Below, one piece after another: positions 38,707 through 48,370 of a stretch of DNA of 64,000 nucleotides. Where the stretch lies: the NCBI RefSeq assembly GCF_014206975.1, contig NZ_JACHOU010000012.1, forward strand, positions 62,001 to 126,000, written 5' to 3'. The position numbers and the translations under genes were made by a program. The notes under the pieces are model-generated. The model did not search any database and had not been told where the DNA came from. It was given only the letters and a program-made list of their open reading frames with translations. Every line of letters starts with the position of its first letter. The first letter of the stretch is position 1. Source of the DNA: Aminobacter aganoensis. GTDB lineage: Bacteria > Pseudomonadota > Alphaproteobacteria > Rhizobiales > Rhizobiaceae.

Positions 38707-38774
38707 CCGCGCCAACGCCAATCAACGCGCGGGCGCATCCCGCGCGACCTTTCTGAAAGTGCAAGGAGCATCAA

Positions 38775-40280
38775 ATGACGGAAATCACCCGTAAGGATTT
38801 TCTCCGGTTGGGCGTTGCGGGAGCCGCGGCCGCATTGGTCAGTTCGCGGGCCAACGCACAGGCGGCGGTTGCCGCCACAGCCAAGGGCGCGCAGCGCGCG
38901 ACCTTGATCCGCGGCGCGGACATCCTGTCGATGGACGAGAAGCTCGGCGAAGTGAAGGGCGCCGACGTCCTCGTCGTCAACGGCAAGATCGCCGAGATCG
39001 GCAAGGGGCTGGCGGCAGGCGATGCCGAGGTGATCGAAGCCGCCGGCATGATCCTGATGCCGGGCATGAATGACGGGCACCGACATCTCTGGCTCGGCCT
39101 GCATGCCGGCAGGCTGGTAAAGACCGATGCCAAGAAATACTCCCGCTACCAGCCCTGGAAGATGCGCACCATGGTGTGCATGACGCCCGAAGATTTTCAC
39201 CTCTCGGGATATGTCGGCGGCCTCCAGGCCATCGATTCCGGCGTTACCAATCTGCTCGATTACGCGCATGCCCATCACACCCAGGAAAAGGCGATCGCCG
39301 GGGCCCAGGGCTTCCTCGATTCCGGCGTCGGCGGCGTGTTCTGCTACCAGGCCTCGCACAACACGACCTACGGGCCGGGTGACACGCTGCCGGAGGCAGA
39401 GGCGACCGCGCAGCGCCAGGGCGCGCCGCAGGAATCGAATTATGTCACCGCAGGGCTGCTGCGCCAGATGTTTGCCACCGGCGCCGACGCGCCGGCACAA
39501 TTCGGCATCACCATCAGCGAGGGCACGGGCCGCCGTAAGATGGAGGACATGAAGACCGAGTTCGAGCGCGCGCGCACCTTCGATCCGTTCATCGTCGGCT
39601 GCCATATCCACAAGCCGAACCCGATGCCTCCGGCCGGCGTGTTCCGCACTGTCGCCGACCTTCATGCAGCCGGACTGCTCGGTCCGGATTTCCACGTCGC
39701 GCATGGCGTCGAGATGACGGACGAGGAACTGGTCATGCTCCGTGATACCGGCGGCATGATGTGCGCGACGACCATGGGCGAGTTCCCCTACGTCACCGCG
39801 TCGATCCACGGCAAGGCGCGCCAGATGGGCGTCCCCGCCGGCATCGGTCTCGATATCGGCACCGGCCTGACGCAGGACTATTTCGAGCATGTCCGGGCCG
39901 GCTTCTGGAGCCTCTATCGGTCGGACGAGTATGCCAAGCTCGCCAATGACTACGAGTCCGCCGACGTGCTGGATTTCGCCACGCGGTGGGGTGCCAAGGC
40001 GCTGCGCATGGGCGACGCCAGCGGCAGCATCACCGTGGGCAAGTTCGCCGATCTCGTGCTGCTGAGGACCGACCGGATGGGCTTCGCCAGCGCCGGCACG
40101 TTGGCCGACCGCGTGGTGAACTTCGCGAGCCTGCCCGATATCGACAGCGTCTGGGTGCGCGGCACTGCCAGAAAGCGCAACGGACAAATGATCGGTATCG
40201 ACTGGGCGAGCCTGAAGAAGAAGGTGACCGAAGCCCAGCAGCGCATCGACAAGCAGGCCGACACCATCACCCTCACCTGA
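38775..40280 (+). CDS. Exported amidohydrolase with Tat-like leader
   Basis: 501 residues. The N-terminus (TRKDFLRLGVAGAAAALVSS, then RANAQA) looks like a Tat leader with RK in place of RR. Amidohydrolase motifs are present in modified form: GMNDGHRHLWLG, CHIHKPN, VAHGVEMTDEE and IGLDIGTG. C-terminal VGKFADLVLLRT supports the family. If exported, it would act in the periplasm before uptake, with the related cytoplasmic enzyme acting afterwards. AAGGAG precedes the ATG. Confidence 0.85.
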   Translation: MTEITRKDFLRLGVAGAAAALVSSRANAQAAVAATAKGAQRATLIRGADILSMDEKLGEVKGADVLVVNGKIAEIGKGLAAGDAEVIEAAGMILMPGMNDGHRHLWLGLHAGRLVKTDAKKYSRYQPWKMRTMVCMTPEDFHLSGYVGGLQAIDSGVTNLLDYAHAHHTQEKAIAGAQGFLDSGVGGVFCYQASHNTTYGPGDTLPEAEATAQRQGAPQESNYVTAGLLRQMFATGADAPAQFGITISEGTGRRKMEDMKTEFERARTFDPFIVGCHIHKPNPMPPAGVFRTVADLHAAGLLGPDFHVAHGVEMTDEELVMLRDTGGMMCATTMGEFPYVTASIHGKARQMGVPAGIGLDIGTGLTQDYFEHVRAGFWSLYRSDEYAKLANDYESADVLDFATRWGAKALRMGDASGSITVGKFADLVLLRTDRMGFASAGTLADRVVNFASLPDIDSVWVRGTARKRNGQMIGIDWASLKKKVTEAQQRIDKQADTITLT

Positions 40281-40286
40281 TCGGGA

Positions 40287-40328
40287 CCACTCGACCATCC
40301 ACCGCAAGTGCGGTGGATGGTCGAGTGG
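40287..40328. terminator. 19-bp perfect-stem hairpin after the amidohydrolase pair
   Basis: Stem bases 40287-40305 pair perfectly with 40310-40328 around an AAGT loop, starting seven bases after the stop codon. No T-tract follows. It probably insulates the amidohydrolase transcript or marks its 3' end before the next transporter operon. Confidence 0.55.
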
Positions 40329-40447
40329 CGATCGGCCTAGAGCCCGCGCAGGAACGGTGGATGAAGTGGACGATTACCGAAAACAGCCTTTCAGCAAGAT
40401 TTGAATGAGATACAAAATCTCACAAACAGATAAAATGGGAGGATAGG

Positions 40448-41506
40448 ATGAAGAATATCTCAAGACGCAGCTTCGTCGGCATGGCGGCTGCAGCAACAAC
40501 CCTTGCCCTGCCGATGCCCTGGGTCAGCGCTCAGGGCGCGTTCGACGCGCCGGCAAAGCTCAAGGTCGGCATAGTTCCCTACATCTCGTCGGGACCCTTC
40601 ATGGTCGCCCAGGCAAAGGGCTACTTCAAGAAGCTCAATCTCGAAGTCGAATCCGAGATCTTCCAGGACGGAGGATTGGCCATTCCCTCGCTTGTCGGCG
40701 GCGCGCTCGACGTCATCGTTTCGACCTGCAACGCCGGCCTGTTCAACACGATCGCCAAGGGCGCCCAGTTCCGCCTGTTCACCGACCGCGGCCGCGAGAG
40801 CGTGGGCATGGGCTCCCAGGCCATGATGGTGAACAAGGAGCTCTACGAGCAGGGATTCACCGACGTGTCCGGCTACAAGCTGATGAAGGGCAAGAAGATC
40901 GGCATCAGCGTGCGCGGCTCGATTTCGCAGTTGCTCCACACCAAGGCGCTGCAGCGCGCCGGGCTGACGCCCGAGGACTGCGAGTGGCAATGGGGCGTCG
41001 ATACCAAGTCGGCGCCGACGCTCTTGGCGGCAAACCAGATCGGCCTGGCCAACATCCCGATCCCGCTCAGCCATGCGGTGGAGGCCAAGGGCGCCGGCAA
41101 GATCGCGACCTGGAGCGACGACATCATGCCCGATGTCCAACTGGCGGGCTGGGCGGCGAAGGAGACTTTCCTGACCGAACAGCGCTCCGTCGCGGTGCGT
41201 TATGCCATGGTGCATCTCCAGTCGGTGCGCGACTTCGTCGACGCTGCGACCAATGGCAATCCTGAAATCGTGAAGATCATCGCCGAGGCCACCCGCCTGC
41301 CGGCGGAAGTGATCGAGACCGCGCGACCGCGCTGGACCGGCTATGCGCTCGACGGCCTGCCGAACGAGGCATCGGTCATGGAGCAGGCCAAGTTCTGGAC
41401 CGATGCGGGGATGGTGACGCGCATGCTCGATGCGAGCGAGATCATCAACACCGACATCGTGAAGGAGGCCGCGCAGCGCCTGAGCGACGCCAACCCGTTC
41501 ATCTAG
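40448..41506 (+). CDS. ABC transporter substrate-binding protein, SsuA/TauA/ThiY type
   Basis: 352 residues with a Tat leader (SRRSFVGMAAAATTLALP, cleavage after VSAQ). The family pattern is seen in KLKVGIVPYISSGPFMVAQAKGYFKKLNLEVE. These proteins bind sulfonates, nitrate, pyrimidine precursors or heterocycles. GGGAGGAT precedes the ATG. Followed by matching ATPase and permease genes. With the adjacent ATC-hydrolase-type pair, a sulfur heterocycle is a plausible ligand, but this is inference. Confidence 0.9.
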   Translation: MKNISRRSFVGMAAAATTLALPMPWVSAQGAFDAPAKLKVGIVPYISSGPFMVAQAKGYFKKLNLEVESEIFQDGGLAIPSLVGGALDVIVSTCNAGLFNTIAKGAQFRLFTDRGRESVGMGSQAMMVNKELYEQGFTDVSGYKLMKGKKIGISVRGSISQLLHTKALQRAGLTPEDCEWQWGVDTKSAPTLLAANQIGLANIPIPLSHAVEAKGAGKIATWSDDIMPDVQLAGWAAKETFLTEQRSVAVRYAMVHLQSVRDFVDAATNGNPEIVKIIAEATRLPAEVIETARPRWTGYALDGLPNEASVMEQAKFWTDAGMVTRMLDASEIINTDIVKEAAQRLSDANPFI

Positions 41507-41585
41507 GCTCGTCGCCGAAACGTTTCGCTCTGCCGTGGCCGGTCATCCGGCCCGGCATTGCTTCCATGCAAAAGGCAATACCCGC

Positions 41586-42386
41586 ATGCAGTTGTACGAA
41601 GTCCTGGCCGATCAGATCAGCCATCAATGGACAAGCAAGAATCGACCTCCGACGCTCGCCATCGACAATGTGAGCTGCGCGTTTCCGGCGGGAAAAGTCA
41701 CCGCCATCGTCGGTCCCAGTGGTTGCGGCAAGTCGACCTTGCTGCTCATCCTGCGCGGCCTGATCGAGTCCACGCAAGGGGCGATCCGCTTTCGCTACAC
41801 CAACGGCAGCGGCGCCATTGTGGACGGCGCGCCGGCCAGGATGGCCACCGTCTGGCAGTCCTTCAACCTGCTGCCCTGGCGCACAGTTCTCGACAATGTC
41901 GCCTTCGGCCTGGAGCTGGCGAGCGTTTCGAAGGAAGAGCGCTACGCCAAGGCGCATGAGGCGATCAAGGCCGTTGAACTGGGTGGTTTCGAGGGACACT
42001 TCCCCAGCCAGCTTTCCGGCGGCATGCGCCAGCGCGTCGGCCTGGCGCGCGGACTGGTGATGTCTCCCGACATCCTGTTGCTCGACGAGCCCTTTGGCGC
42101 GCTGGACGCCCAGACACGCGTCTACATGCAGGAGCAGCTTGCCGGACTCGTCGAAACGGCTGGCAAGACCGTCATCCTGGTCACCCATTCGATCGAGGAG
42201 GCGGTGTTCCTTTCGGACCATGTGATCGTCATGACGGCGCGGCCGGGCAGGGTGGCCGCCACGCGCGACATCCCGCTGCCGCGACCGCGCGCCATCGAGG
42301 TGCAGAACGATCCACGCTTCAGCGCGCTGTTCACGGAGATCTACGACGTGCTGCGCGACGAAGTCGTCAAGTCAATGATGGGGTAG
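41586..42386 (+). CDS. ABC transporter ATPase, SsuB/TauB type
   Basis: 266 residues with Walker A GPSGCGKS, signature LSGGMRQR, Walker B ILLLDEP and VTHSIEEAV. ATG at 41586; an upstream in-frame start at 41535 adds a non-conserved segment. Works with the preceding binding protein and the following permease. Confidence 0.92.
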   Translation: MQLYEVLADQISHQWTSKNRPPTLAIDNVSCAFPAGKVTAIVGPSGCGKSTLLLILRGLIESTQGAIRFRYTNGSGAIVDGAPARMATVWQSFNLLPWRTVLDNVAFGLELASVSKEERYAKAHEAIKAVELGGFEGHFPSQLSGGMRQRVGLARGLVMSPDILLLDEPFGALDAQTRVYMQEQLAGLVETAGKTVILVTHSIEEAVFLSDHVIVMTARPGRVAATRDIPLPRPRAIEVQNDPRFSALFTEIYDVLRDEVVKSMMG

Positions 42387-42390
42387 GCCA

Positions 42391-43209
42391 ATGTCGACGA
42401 ACGAAACCACCGCGCAACCCGTCGGCGGAATAGCACCGGCGATGATCAGGCGCACGCCCAAGCGCGACTATGTGCCTTTCTACGGACCAATCGCCATGAT
42501 CGTCTTCCTGGTCGTCTGGGAGGTCGGGCTCAGGATCGCCGAGATTCCCGAACTCTACCTGCCGCGCCCGACGGTGATCGCGCAGAACCTCTATTTGCTC
42601 TTCACCGAGGGCGGCATCCTCCAGGACCTCGGCGTCACCCTGTACCGGATCTTCGGCGGCTTCTTCCTGGCGGCGTTCGTCGGCATCGTGCTCGGCATCC
42701 TGATGGGCACGTCACGCAAGCTCTACGCCATCTGCGACATCTTCATCGCCGTGTTGTATCCGATCCCGAAGATCTCGCTGGTCCCGCTGCTGATCATCTG
42801 GTTCGGGTCGGGCGACCTGTTCCAGATCGTACTGGCGGCACTCGGCTGCTTCTTCCCGGTGGTCATCAACACCATCCTGGGTGTCCGCCAATGCGATCAG
42901 GGGCTCATCCTCGCGGCCCGCGACCTTGGCGCCAGCGAGCGTCAGATCAAATGGAAGGTGGTCTTCCCGGCGGCGGTTCCGAGCATCTTCAGCGGTCTCA
43001 AGCTCGCGCTCGGCATCGCCATCATCATGGTCGTAGCCGCCGAGATGCTGACCGCCAAATATGGCCTCGGCGCCCGGCTGCAACTGTCCGGCCAGATCCT
43101 CGAAACCGGGCAGGTGTTCGCCATCCTCTTGCTGCTCGCCGTCCTCGGCGGCCTGCTGACCAAGGGGCAGGAGCGCATCGACCGGATGATTGGTCGCTGG
43201 CGGACATAG
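42391..43209 (+). CDS. ABC transporter permease, SsuC/TauC type
   Basis: 272 residues, about six membrane segments, BPD_transp_1 family, with the RIFGGFFLAAFVGIVLGILMG and YPIPKISLVPLLIIWFG segments typical of SsuC/TauC. Starts four bases after the ATPase gene. The next gene converges on it. Confidence 0.92.
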   Translation: MSTNETTAQPVGGIAPAMIRRTPKRDYVPFYGPIAMIVFLVVWEVGLRIAEIPELYLPRPTVIAQNLYLLFTEGGILQDLGVTLYRIFGGFFLAAFVGIVLGILMGTSRKLYAICDIFIAVLYPIPKISLVPLLIIWFGSGDLFQIVLAALGCFFPVVINTILGVRQCDQGLILAARDLGASERQIKWKVVFPAAVPSIFSGLKLALGIAIIMVVAAEMLTAKYGLGARLQLSGQILETGQVFAILLLLAVLGGLLTKGQERIDRMIGRWRT

Positions 43210-43275
43210 GAGAGCGGTCGCTTTAGGAGAGAAGTTCGGTTCCGCGCCATTTGAGCGCGTCCTGACCGGGAGAAG

Positions 43276-44532
43276 TCAGGCAATAACGACAGCCGCCTCA
43301 AGCACGGCGTGCAAAAGCACGTCGCAGCCGGCGGCTGCCCACTGCGGATCGATCTCCTCTGCCTCGTGATGCGACAAGCCATCGACGCAGGGGCAGAAGA
43401 TCATCGCAGTCGGCGCCACGCGGTTGATCCAGCAGGCGTCGTGCCCGGCACCCGAGACGATGTCACGATGGCTGTAGCCGAGCCCCTCGGCCGCGTTGCG
43501 CACCATCCCTACGCAAGCGCTGTCGAAGGCGACAGGGTCGAAGTGGCCGACCTGCTCGACCTCGTGCGCAATGTCGAGCGCCTCCGCGATCAGGGCGATG
43601 CCGTCGCGAATGCGCTGGTCCATTGCATCGAGCACGTCCTTTTCCGGCGAGCGGATGTCGATTGTCAAAACCGTACGACCGGGAACGGTGCTGCGCGAAT
43701 TGGGATGAACGTCGATATGGCCGACATTGCCCACCGCATCGGGCTGGTAGTCCATCGCCACGTCCTGGACCAACTCGATCACCCGGGCCATGCCGAGGGC
43801 GGCATTGCGGCGCTTGTGCATCGGCGTGCCGCCCGAATGCGCTTCTTTGCCGGTCAGCGTCACCTGCAGCCACTTCAGGCCCTGGCCGTGGGTGACCACG
43901 CCGATGTCGATGCCTTCGTCCTCAAGGATCGGCCCCTGCTCGATGTGCAGTTCGAAATACGCCTTCATCTTGCGAGCGCCGGCCTTCTCCTTGCCCTTCC
44001 AGCCAATGCGCTCGAGTTCGTCGCCGAAGCGCTTGCCCTTGGCATCCTCGCGGGCATAGGCCCAGTCCTTGTCGACAGTCCCGGCGAAGACGCCCGAAGC
44101 GACCATGGCAGGGGCAAAGCGGCAGCCTTCCTCGTTCGTCCAGTTGGTAACGACGATGGGGTGCCTGGTCTGGATCCCCAAATCATTCATCGTGCGCACG
44201 ACCTCCAGGCCGCCGAGCACTCCCAGCACACCGTCGAACTTGCCACCAGTCGGCTGGGTATCAAGGTGACTGCCGATGTAGACGGGCAGCACGTCGGGGT
44301 CGGTGCCCTCGCGGCGGGCAAACATCGAGCCCATATCGTCGACACCCATATCGAGGCCGGCCTTGTCGCACCATGTCTTGAACAGGCCGCGGCCCGCGGC
44401 ATCTTCGTCGGTCAGCGCCTGCCTGTTGTTGCCGCCGGCAATGCCGGGTCCGACCTTGGCCATTTCGATCAGAGAATACCAGAGCCTGTCCTGGTCGATC
44501 CTGGCGTTCGTGCGGATCACCGGCTTTTCCAA
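43276..44532 (-). CDS. M20/HyuC-type N-carbamoyl-L-amino-acid hydrolase (AtcC-like)
   Basis: About 418 residues. Metal-site motifs: GSHLDTQPTGGKFDG, NEEGCRFAP, HIEQGP and the late GHDACWINR. These enzymes hydrolyse N-carbamoyl-L-amino acids to the free amino acid, CO2 and ammonia. The start is uncertain: TTG at 44532 follows a GAGGAG, while an in-frame ATG at 44607 adds 25 basic residues. It is followed upstream on the same strand by an ATC-hydrolase family gene. That is the pairing in which ATC is opened to N-carbamoyl-L-cysteine and then hydrolysed to cysteine. Confidence 0.87.
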   Translation of the reverse strand: MEKPVIRTNARIDQDRLWYSLIEMAKVGPGIAGGNNRQALTDEDAAGRGLFKTWCDKAGLDMGVDDMGSMFARREGTDPDVLPVYIGSHLDTQPTGGKFDGVLGVLGGLEVVRTMNDLGIQTRHPIVVTNWTNEEGCRFAPAMVASGVFAGTVDKDWAYAREDAKGKRFGDELERIGWKGKEKAGARKMKAYFELHIEQGPILEDEGIDIGVVTHGQGLKWLQVTLTGKEAHSGGTPMHKRRNAALGMARVIELVQDVAMDYQPDAVGNVGHIDVHPNSRSTVPGRTVLTIDIRSPEKDVLDAMDQRIRDGIALIAEALDIAHEVEQVGHFDPVAFDSACVGMVRNAAEGLGYSHRDIVSGAGHDACWINRVAPTAMIFCPCVDGLSHHEAEEIDPQWAAAGCDVLLHAVLEAAVVIA

Positions 44533-44624
44533 CTTTCCAACTCCTCGTTTGTCACGCGCAACAGCCTTGCCGTGGCGGGCGCGCCGCATCGACCCTTCGA
44601 AACTCAAGCTAGAGAAAGGGCGGC

Positions 44625-45182
44625 CTAGCTGCGCTTAGCCGCATCGTCGCTGCCGTTCATCCGATAGCGGAAGTCACAGCTGCCACCGCCTTCCATGATG
44701 GTGCGGGTGCGCGTCATCGAAATGCGTGGATCGTAGCCCTGGCAGAAGGTGCCGTCGCGCTGGCACGACAAAAGCGTGCCGATCTCGCCCAGGCCCATCG
44801 AGTGATACATCTCGGCATAGCGGCAGCGGGTGACATTGTAGTCGAACTGGTCGGTCGTTTCTGTCAGCACTTCGAAATGCAGCGCATCGTCCTGGCGCCA
44901 TTTCGGCTGCAGCGCTGCGAACGACTTGAGATCGACCGGCCCTTTCTCGGCTGCGGCAAACTTCTTGCCGGCTTCGATCGCCGCATTGGTGATTGCCGTG
45001 CGCAGCGTTTCGCGCGCCGCCTCGCGACCGAAGCGCGCCACCATCTCCTCATAGATCGGCTTGATGATCTCTGCCTCGATGCAGCGGCGGGCCAGGATGC
45101 CCAGGCCATCGATGGCTGCCTGCACGTTCGACTGGGGATCGAGCGGATCCCGTTCGGGCGTTGTGGATTGCTTGTCGGTCAT
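44625..45182 (-). CDS. L-2-amino-thiazoline-4-carboxylate (ATC) hydrolase family protein (AtcB-like)
   Basis: 185 residues, the usual family length. The C-terminal pattern CRYAEMYHSMGLGEIG, then LLSCQRDGTFCQGYDPR and GGGSCDFRYRM matches the ATC hydrolase family (PF14196), whose characterised members open the thiazoline ring of ATC to N-carbamoyl-L-cysteine. ATG at 45182 has AGAGG upstream. Family members outside Pseudomonas are poorly characterised and may act on other small rings, so the substrate is inferred from the neighbouring carbamoylase. Confidence 0.85.
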   Translation of the reverse strand: MTDKQSTTPERDPLDPQSNVQAAIDGLGILARRCIEAEIIKPIYEEMVARFGREAARETLRTAITNAAIEAGKKFAAAEKGPVDLKSFAALQPKWRQDDALHFEVLTETTDQFDYNVTRCRYAEMYHSMGLGEIGTLLSCQRDGTFCQGYDPRISMTRTRTIMEGGGSCDFRYRMNGSDDAAKRS

Positions 45183-45281
45183 GCGAGCCTCTTCGCTTGC
45201 GCCCATATGAGCGTCTCAGAACGAGCCTAGAGATAGCGCCAGCCTACGACCATCACAGATCCTTCAACTGCTGAGCTCATT

Positions 45282-46193
45282 TCACAGTTGTGTCTGGCCT
45301 CGGTCGCGCTCGGTCCGCATCCAGGCGACGAAGCGGCGGGAGACCTGCGGCAGCTCCCGGTCAGTCCGGGTGCAGAGATAATAGTTCCGGCCGTCGTCCA
45401 GAGAGCGCTCGGAAAGCACCACCAGCCTGCCGTTCGCGATGTCGTCTTCGATGAGCGGCAGGCGGCACAGGGCAGCACCTAGGCCAGCAACGGCAGCGGC
45501 GCGGGCCAGCATCCCGTCCTCGAACAGCGGGCCGGACAGATGGCGGTCACCCGCCCGCATGCCGGCAGCGCGAAACCAGTTCAGCCAATGGTCGCGGCTT
45601 TCGTCATGGACCAACGGCAATACGGCTAGCGCTTCCTCGTCCGGCAATCGCTTGCGGTCCTGCAGCAGAGCAGGGCTCGCTACCGGCACCACGGCGCCAC
45701 TGAGAAAGAGCTCGCTTTTGTAGCCCAGCCAGGCGCCTGCGCCGAAACGCACCGAGATGTCGGCAGCATCGCTCGAATAGTTGCGGTTCTGGGCATAGGT
45801 CACGCGGACGTCGACATCGCGGTTCTGGCGGCTGAAGCCGGGAAGACGGGGGATCAGCCAGCTTACGGCAAACAGCGGAATGGCGCTGATCGAGATCTCG
45901 TGTGCACTGGCCCTGAAGCGCAGTTGGCTGGTGGCCGTGCGCAACAGGAAGAAAGCCGGCAGGATCGATTCCAGATACTCCCGGCCGTCGGCCGTCAGCG
46001 CCAGCCCGCGTCCGTGTCGTTCGGTCAGTTTGGTGCCGACGAATTCTTCCAACTGCGCCAGGCGATGGCTGACGGCCGAAGCTGTCAAGCCAAGTTCGTC
46101 GGCCGCCGCCGTCACGCTGCCCCGGCGGGCAAAGGCTTCGAACGCCTTGGCGGCGTTCAGCGGCAACAGATCCGATTCATGAGCCAGCTTCAT
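45282..46193 (-). CDS. LysR family regulator, GcvA-like
   Basis: 303 residues. The DNA-binding domain (LNAAKAFEAFARRGSVTAAADELG, then TASAVSHRLAQLEEFVG) is of the GcvA/AmpR type. It lies 99 bases upstream of the ATC-hydrolase gene on the same strand and probably controls that pair. GcvA-like regulators commonly sense an amino acid or its precursor. Confidence 0.9.
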   Translation of the reverse strand: MKLAHESDLLPLNAAKAFEAFARRGSVTAAADELGLTASAVSHRLAQLEEFVGTKLTERHGRGLALTADGREYLESILPAFFLLRTATSQLRFRASAHEISISAIPLFAVSWLIPRLPGFSRQNRDVDVRVTYAQNRNYSSDAADISVRFGAGAWLGYKSELFLSGAVVPVASPALLQDRKRLPDEEALAVLPLVHDESRDHWLNWFRAAGMRAGDRHLSGPLFEDGMLARAAAVAGLGAALCRLPLIEDDIANGRLVVLSERSLDDGRNYYLCTRTDRELPQVSRRFVAWMRTERDRGQTQL

Positions 46194-46487
46194 CGATTTC
46201 CGCCACGAGGCACATCGTCGCCAATTTCTGACATACGAAAGAGCAGTGCAACTCGTCTCTGGATCGAAATCCGGCTTTCAGAAGGTCTGATAGGGGAGAC
46301 AGGCTCCCACTTGCCGAAGCAACATCGGCAAGTGGACGCACCCACGCCGAAGATACGATGAGTCGAACTGCCGACTGCGCGGGCACTGTCGTCGCGCAGG
46401 CTTTGCGAGCAGGCTCCCCAAGGGGGCAAGCCTGACGCGACCTCCCGCTCGCACCCAGCCAAGCCAAAAGCCGCGGGCGCGACCCGC

Positions 46488-47522
46488 TTAGTGGAGCGGC
46501 TGCATCGATCCTGGTGCAGGCTGTCCGCGCATGTTGACGACCGGCTCGCCCTGGTTGGCGGCGGCCTCGAGGCCGGTGGCGACGACCGACACCTTGAACT
46601 GCCCTTCGAGCGAATTGTCGAAGATGGCGCCGACGATGATGTCGGCTTCGTCGCCGACTTCCTCGCGGATGCGGGTCGCGGCCTCGTCGACCTCGAACAG
46701 CGTCATGTCCATGCCGCCCGAAATCGAGATCAGCACGCCGCGCGCGCCCTTGATCGAATTCTCGTCGATCAGCGGGTTGGCGATCGAGGCTTCCGCCGCC
46801 TTGCTGGCACGGTTCTCGCCGGTGCCGACGCCGGTACCCATCATCGCCCGGCCCATGTCGCGCATCACCGTCTTCACGTCGGCGAAGTCGAGATTGATCA
46901 GGCCTTCCTTGACGATGAGGTTAGTTATGCAGCTGACGCCGGAATAGAGCACCTTGTCGGCCATGCCGAAGGCATCCTCGAAGGTCGTCTTTTCGGTCGC
47001 GATGCGGAACAGGTTCTGGTTCGGAATGACGATGACGGTGTCGGCGGCCTGGCGCAAAAGCTCGATGCCGCGGTCGGCCATCTGCATGCGGCGCTTGCCC
47101 TCGAAGGTGAAGGGCTTGGTGACGATCGCCACCGTCAGGATGCCGGCATCGCGCGCGGCTTTGGCGATCACAGGAGCCGCACCCGTTCCCGTGCCGCCGC
47201 CCATTCCGGCGGTGACGAAGCACATATGCGTGCCGGAAAGCTGATCCATGATCTCGTCGATCGATTCCTCGGCCGCAGCCTGCCCGACCTCGGGCAAGGA
47301 TCCGGCGCCGAGCCCTTCGGTCACCAGAGCTCCAAGCTGGACTAACCGCGGCGCCTTCGACATCGTGAGCGCCTGGGCATCGGTGTTGGCAACGATGAAC
47401 TCGGTGCCCTCGAGGCCCTCGGCGATCATGTTGTTGACGGCATTGCCGCCGCCGCCACCGACTCCGATGACAGTCAGCTTCGGCCTCATCTCTGAGATTT
47501 CAGATTTCTTGGAAGTGCTCAT
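46488..47522 (-). CDS. Short FtsZ homolog lacking the C-terminal linker (FtsZ2 type)
   Basis: 344 residues, tubulin-fold GTPase. The GTP-binding signature [10 protein letters not shown], the N-terminal [13 protein letters not shown] and the T7-loop [11 protein letters not shown] are intact, so GTPase activity and polymerisation are plausible. It ends shortly after the globular domain and lacks the long linker and C-terminal peptide that bind FtsA and other division proteins. This is the architecture of the second, dispensable FtsZ described in Sinorhizobium. It is not in a dcw cluster. [14 protein letters not shown] replaces the usual QLGxxLTxGLGAG, a small change next to the nucleotide site. 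Confidence 0.92.
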   Translation of the reverse strand: MSTSKKSEISEMRPKLTVIGVGGGGGNAVNNMIAEGLEGTEFIVANTDAQALTMSKAPRLVQLGALVTEGLGAGSLPEVGQAAAEESIDEIMDQLSGTHMCFVTAGMGGGTGTGAAPVIAKAARDAGILTVAIVTKPFTFEGKRRMQMADRGIELLRQAADTVIVIPNQNLFRIATEKTTFEDAFGMADKVLYSGVSCITNLIVKEGLINLDFADVKTVMRDMGRAMMGTGVGTGENRASKAAEASIANPLIDENSIKGARGVLISISGGMDMTLFEVDEAATRIREEVGDEADIIVGAIFDNSLEGQFKVSVVATGLEAAANQGEPVVNMRGQPAPGSMQPLH

Positions 47523-47641
47523 GATGCCGTTTCCTGCGCAGCGCCCCTGCCCGAATCGGACAGCCTTAGGGAATCAGATAGATTCATAGGCTGCAAGGAT
47601 AGCTTGTGGATTGCGGCTTTTAGCCGACCGAAGCAGAGCAA

Positions 47642-47674
47642 GTCCGCACGGCGGCAATGTGCCGCCGCGCGGAC
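47642..47674 (-). terminator. Hairpin downstream of the esterase gene
   Basis: GTCCGC and CGGCGGC pair with GCCGCCG and GCGGAC across one mismatch, with a 5-base loop. It begins a few bases past the end of the minus-strand esterase gene. The following sequence on that strand is only moderately T-rich, so termination would be weak. Confidence 0.4.
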
Positions 47675-47680
47675 CCGGCA

Positions 47681-48370
47681 TCAGAATGACTTGGCGGCTT
47701 CGTCGATCAACGTGACGATTTCGAGCGGATGCGAGGCCAGCGAGGCGTGGCTGGCGTCAAGCGTGATGGTCTTGCGCGGCTTGATGCGCTCGGCCATCCA
47801 TTGCTCGGTTTCGGGCGGGATCATGTTGTCGCGGCTCGACACCTGGTACCAGCTCGGCTTGGTGTGCCATGCCGCCGGCCCCGACTTGTCCTCGAAGCAA
47901 CGCGCCGCAATCGGCTTCTGCGCCACCGCCATGACCAGCGCCTCGGGCTCGCCGAGGTCCTGGCCAAAACTCTGGCGGAACGTGTCCTGGGCGAGCCAGA
48001 GGAAGCCATCCTTGTCGGGACGGATGCTGGCCGCACCCGAGGGCGGCTCACGCCGGGCGAAAATGCTGCCGAGACTGTCGCCTTCTTCGGGCGCGAAGGC
48101 AGCGATGTAGACCAGCCCGACGACGTTTGGCGCGTGACCGGCACCGGTGATCACCGCACCGCCATAGGAATGGCCGACCAGAAGTGTCGGCCCGTCCTGC
48201 GCGGCGGCGAGCTTGGTTGTGCGTTCGATATCGTCTGCGAGCGAAGTCAGCGGGTTCTGCACCGCCGCCAGCTTGTAGCCCTTGGCATGGAGCGGCGGAA
48301 TGACATGGCGCCAGTGCGAGGCATCGCCCCATGCGCCGTGGACCAGAACGATATTCTTGACCGATGGCAT
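47681..48370 (-). CDS. Alpha/beta hydrolase (EstC/salicylate-esterase-like)
   Basis: 229 residues. N-terminal NIVLVHGAWGDASHW supplies the oxyanion hole; the nucleophile serine is in VGHSYGG, and the catalytic His is in DASHASLASHP at the C-terminus. This is the EstC/methyl-salicylate-esterase-like group that acts on small esters. ATG at 48370 is used; the upstream in-frame extension is not conserved. Its physiological substrate is unknown. Confidence 0.87.
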   Translation of the reverse strand: MPSVKNIVLVHGAWGDASHWRHVIPPLHAKGYKLAAVQNPLTSLADDIERTTKLAAAQDGPTLLVGHSYGGAVITGAGHAPNVVGLVYIAAFAPEEGDSLGSIFARREPPSGAASIRPDKDGFLWLAQDTFRQSFGQDLGEPEALVMAVAQKPIAARCFEDKSGPAAWHTKPSWYQVSSRDNMIPPETEQWMAERIKPRKTITLDASHASLASHPLEIVTLIDEAAKSF

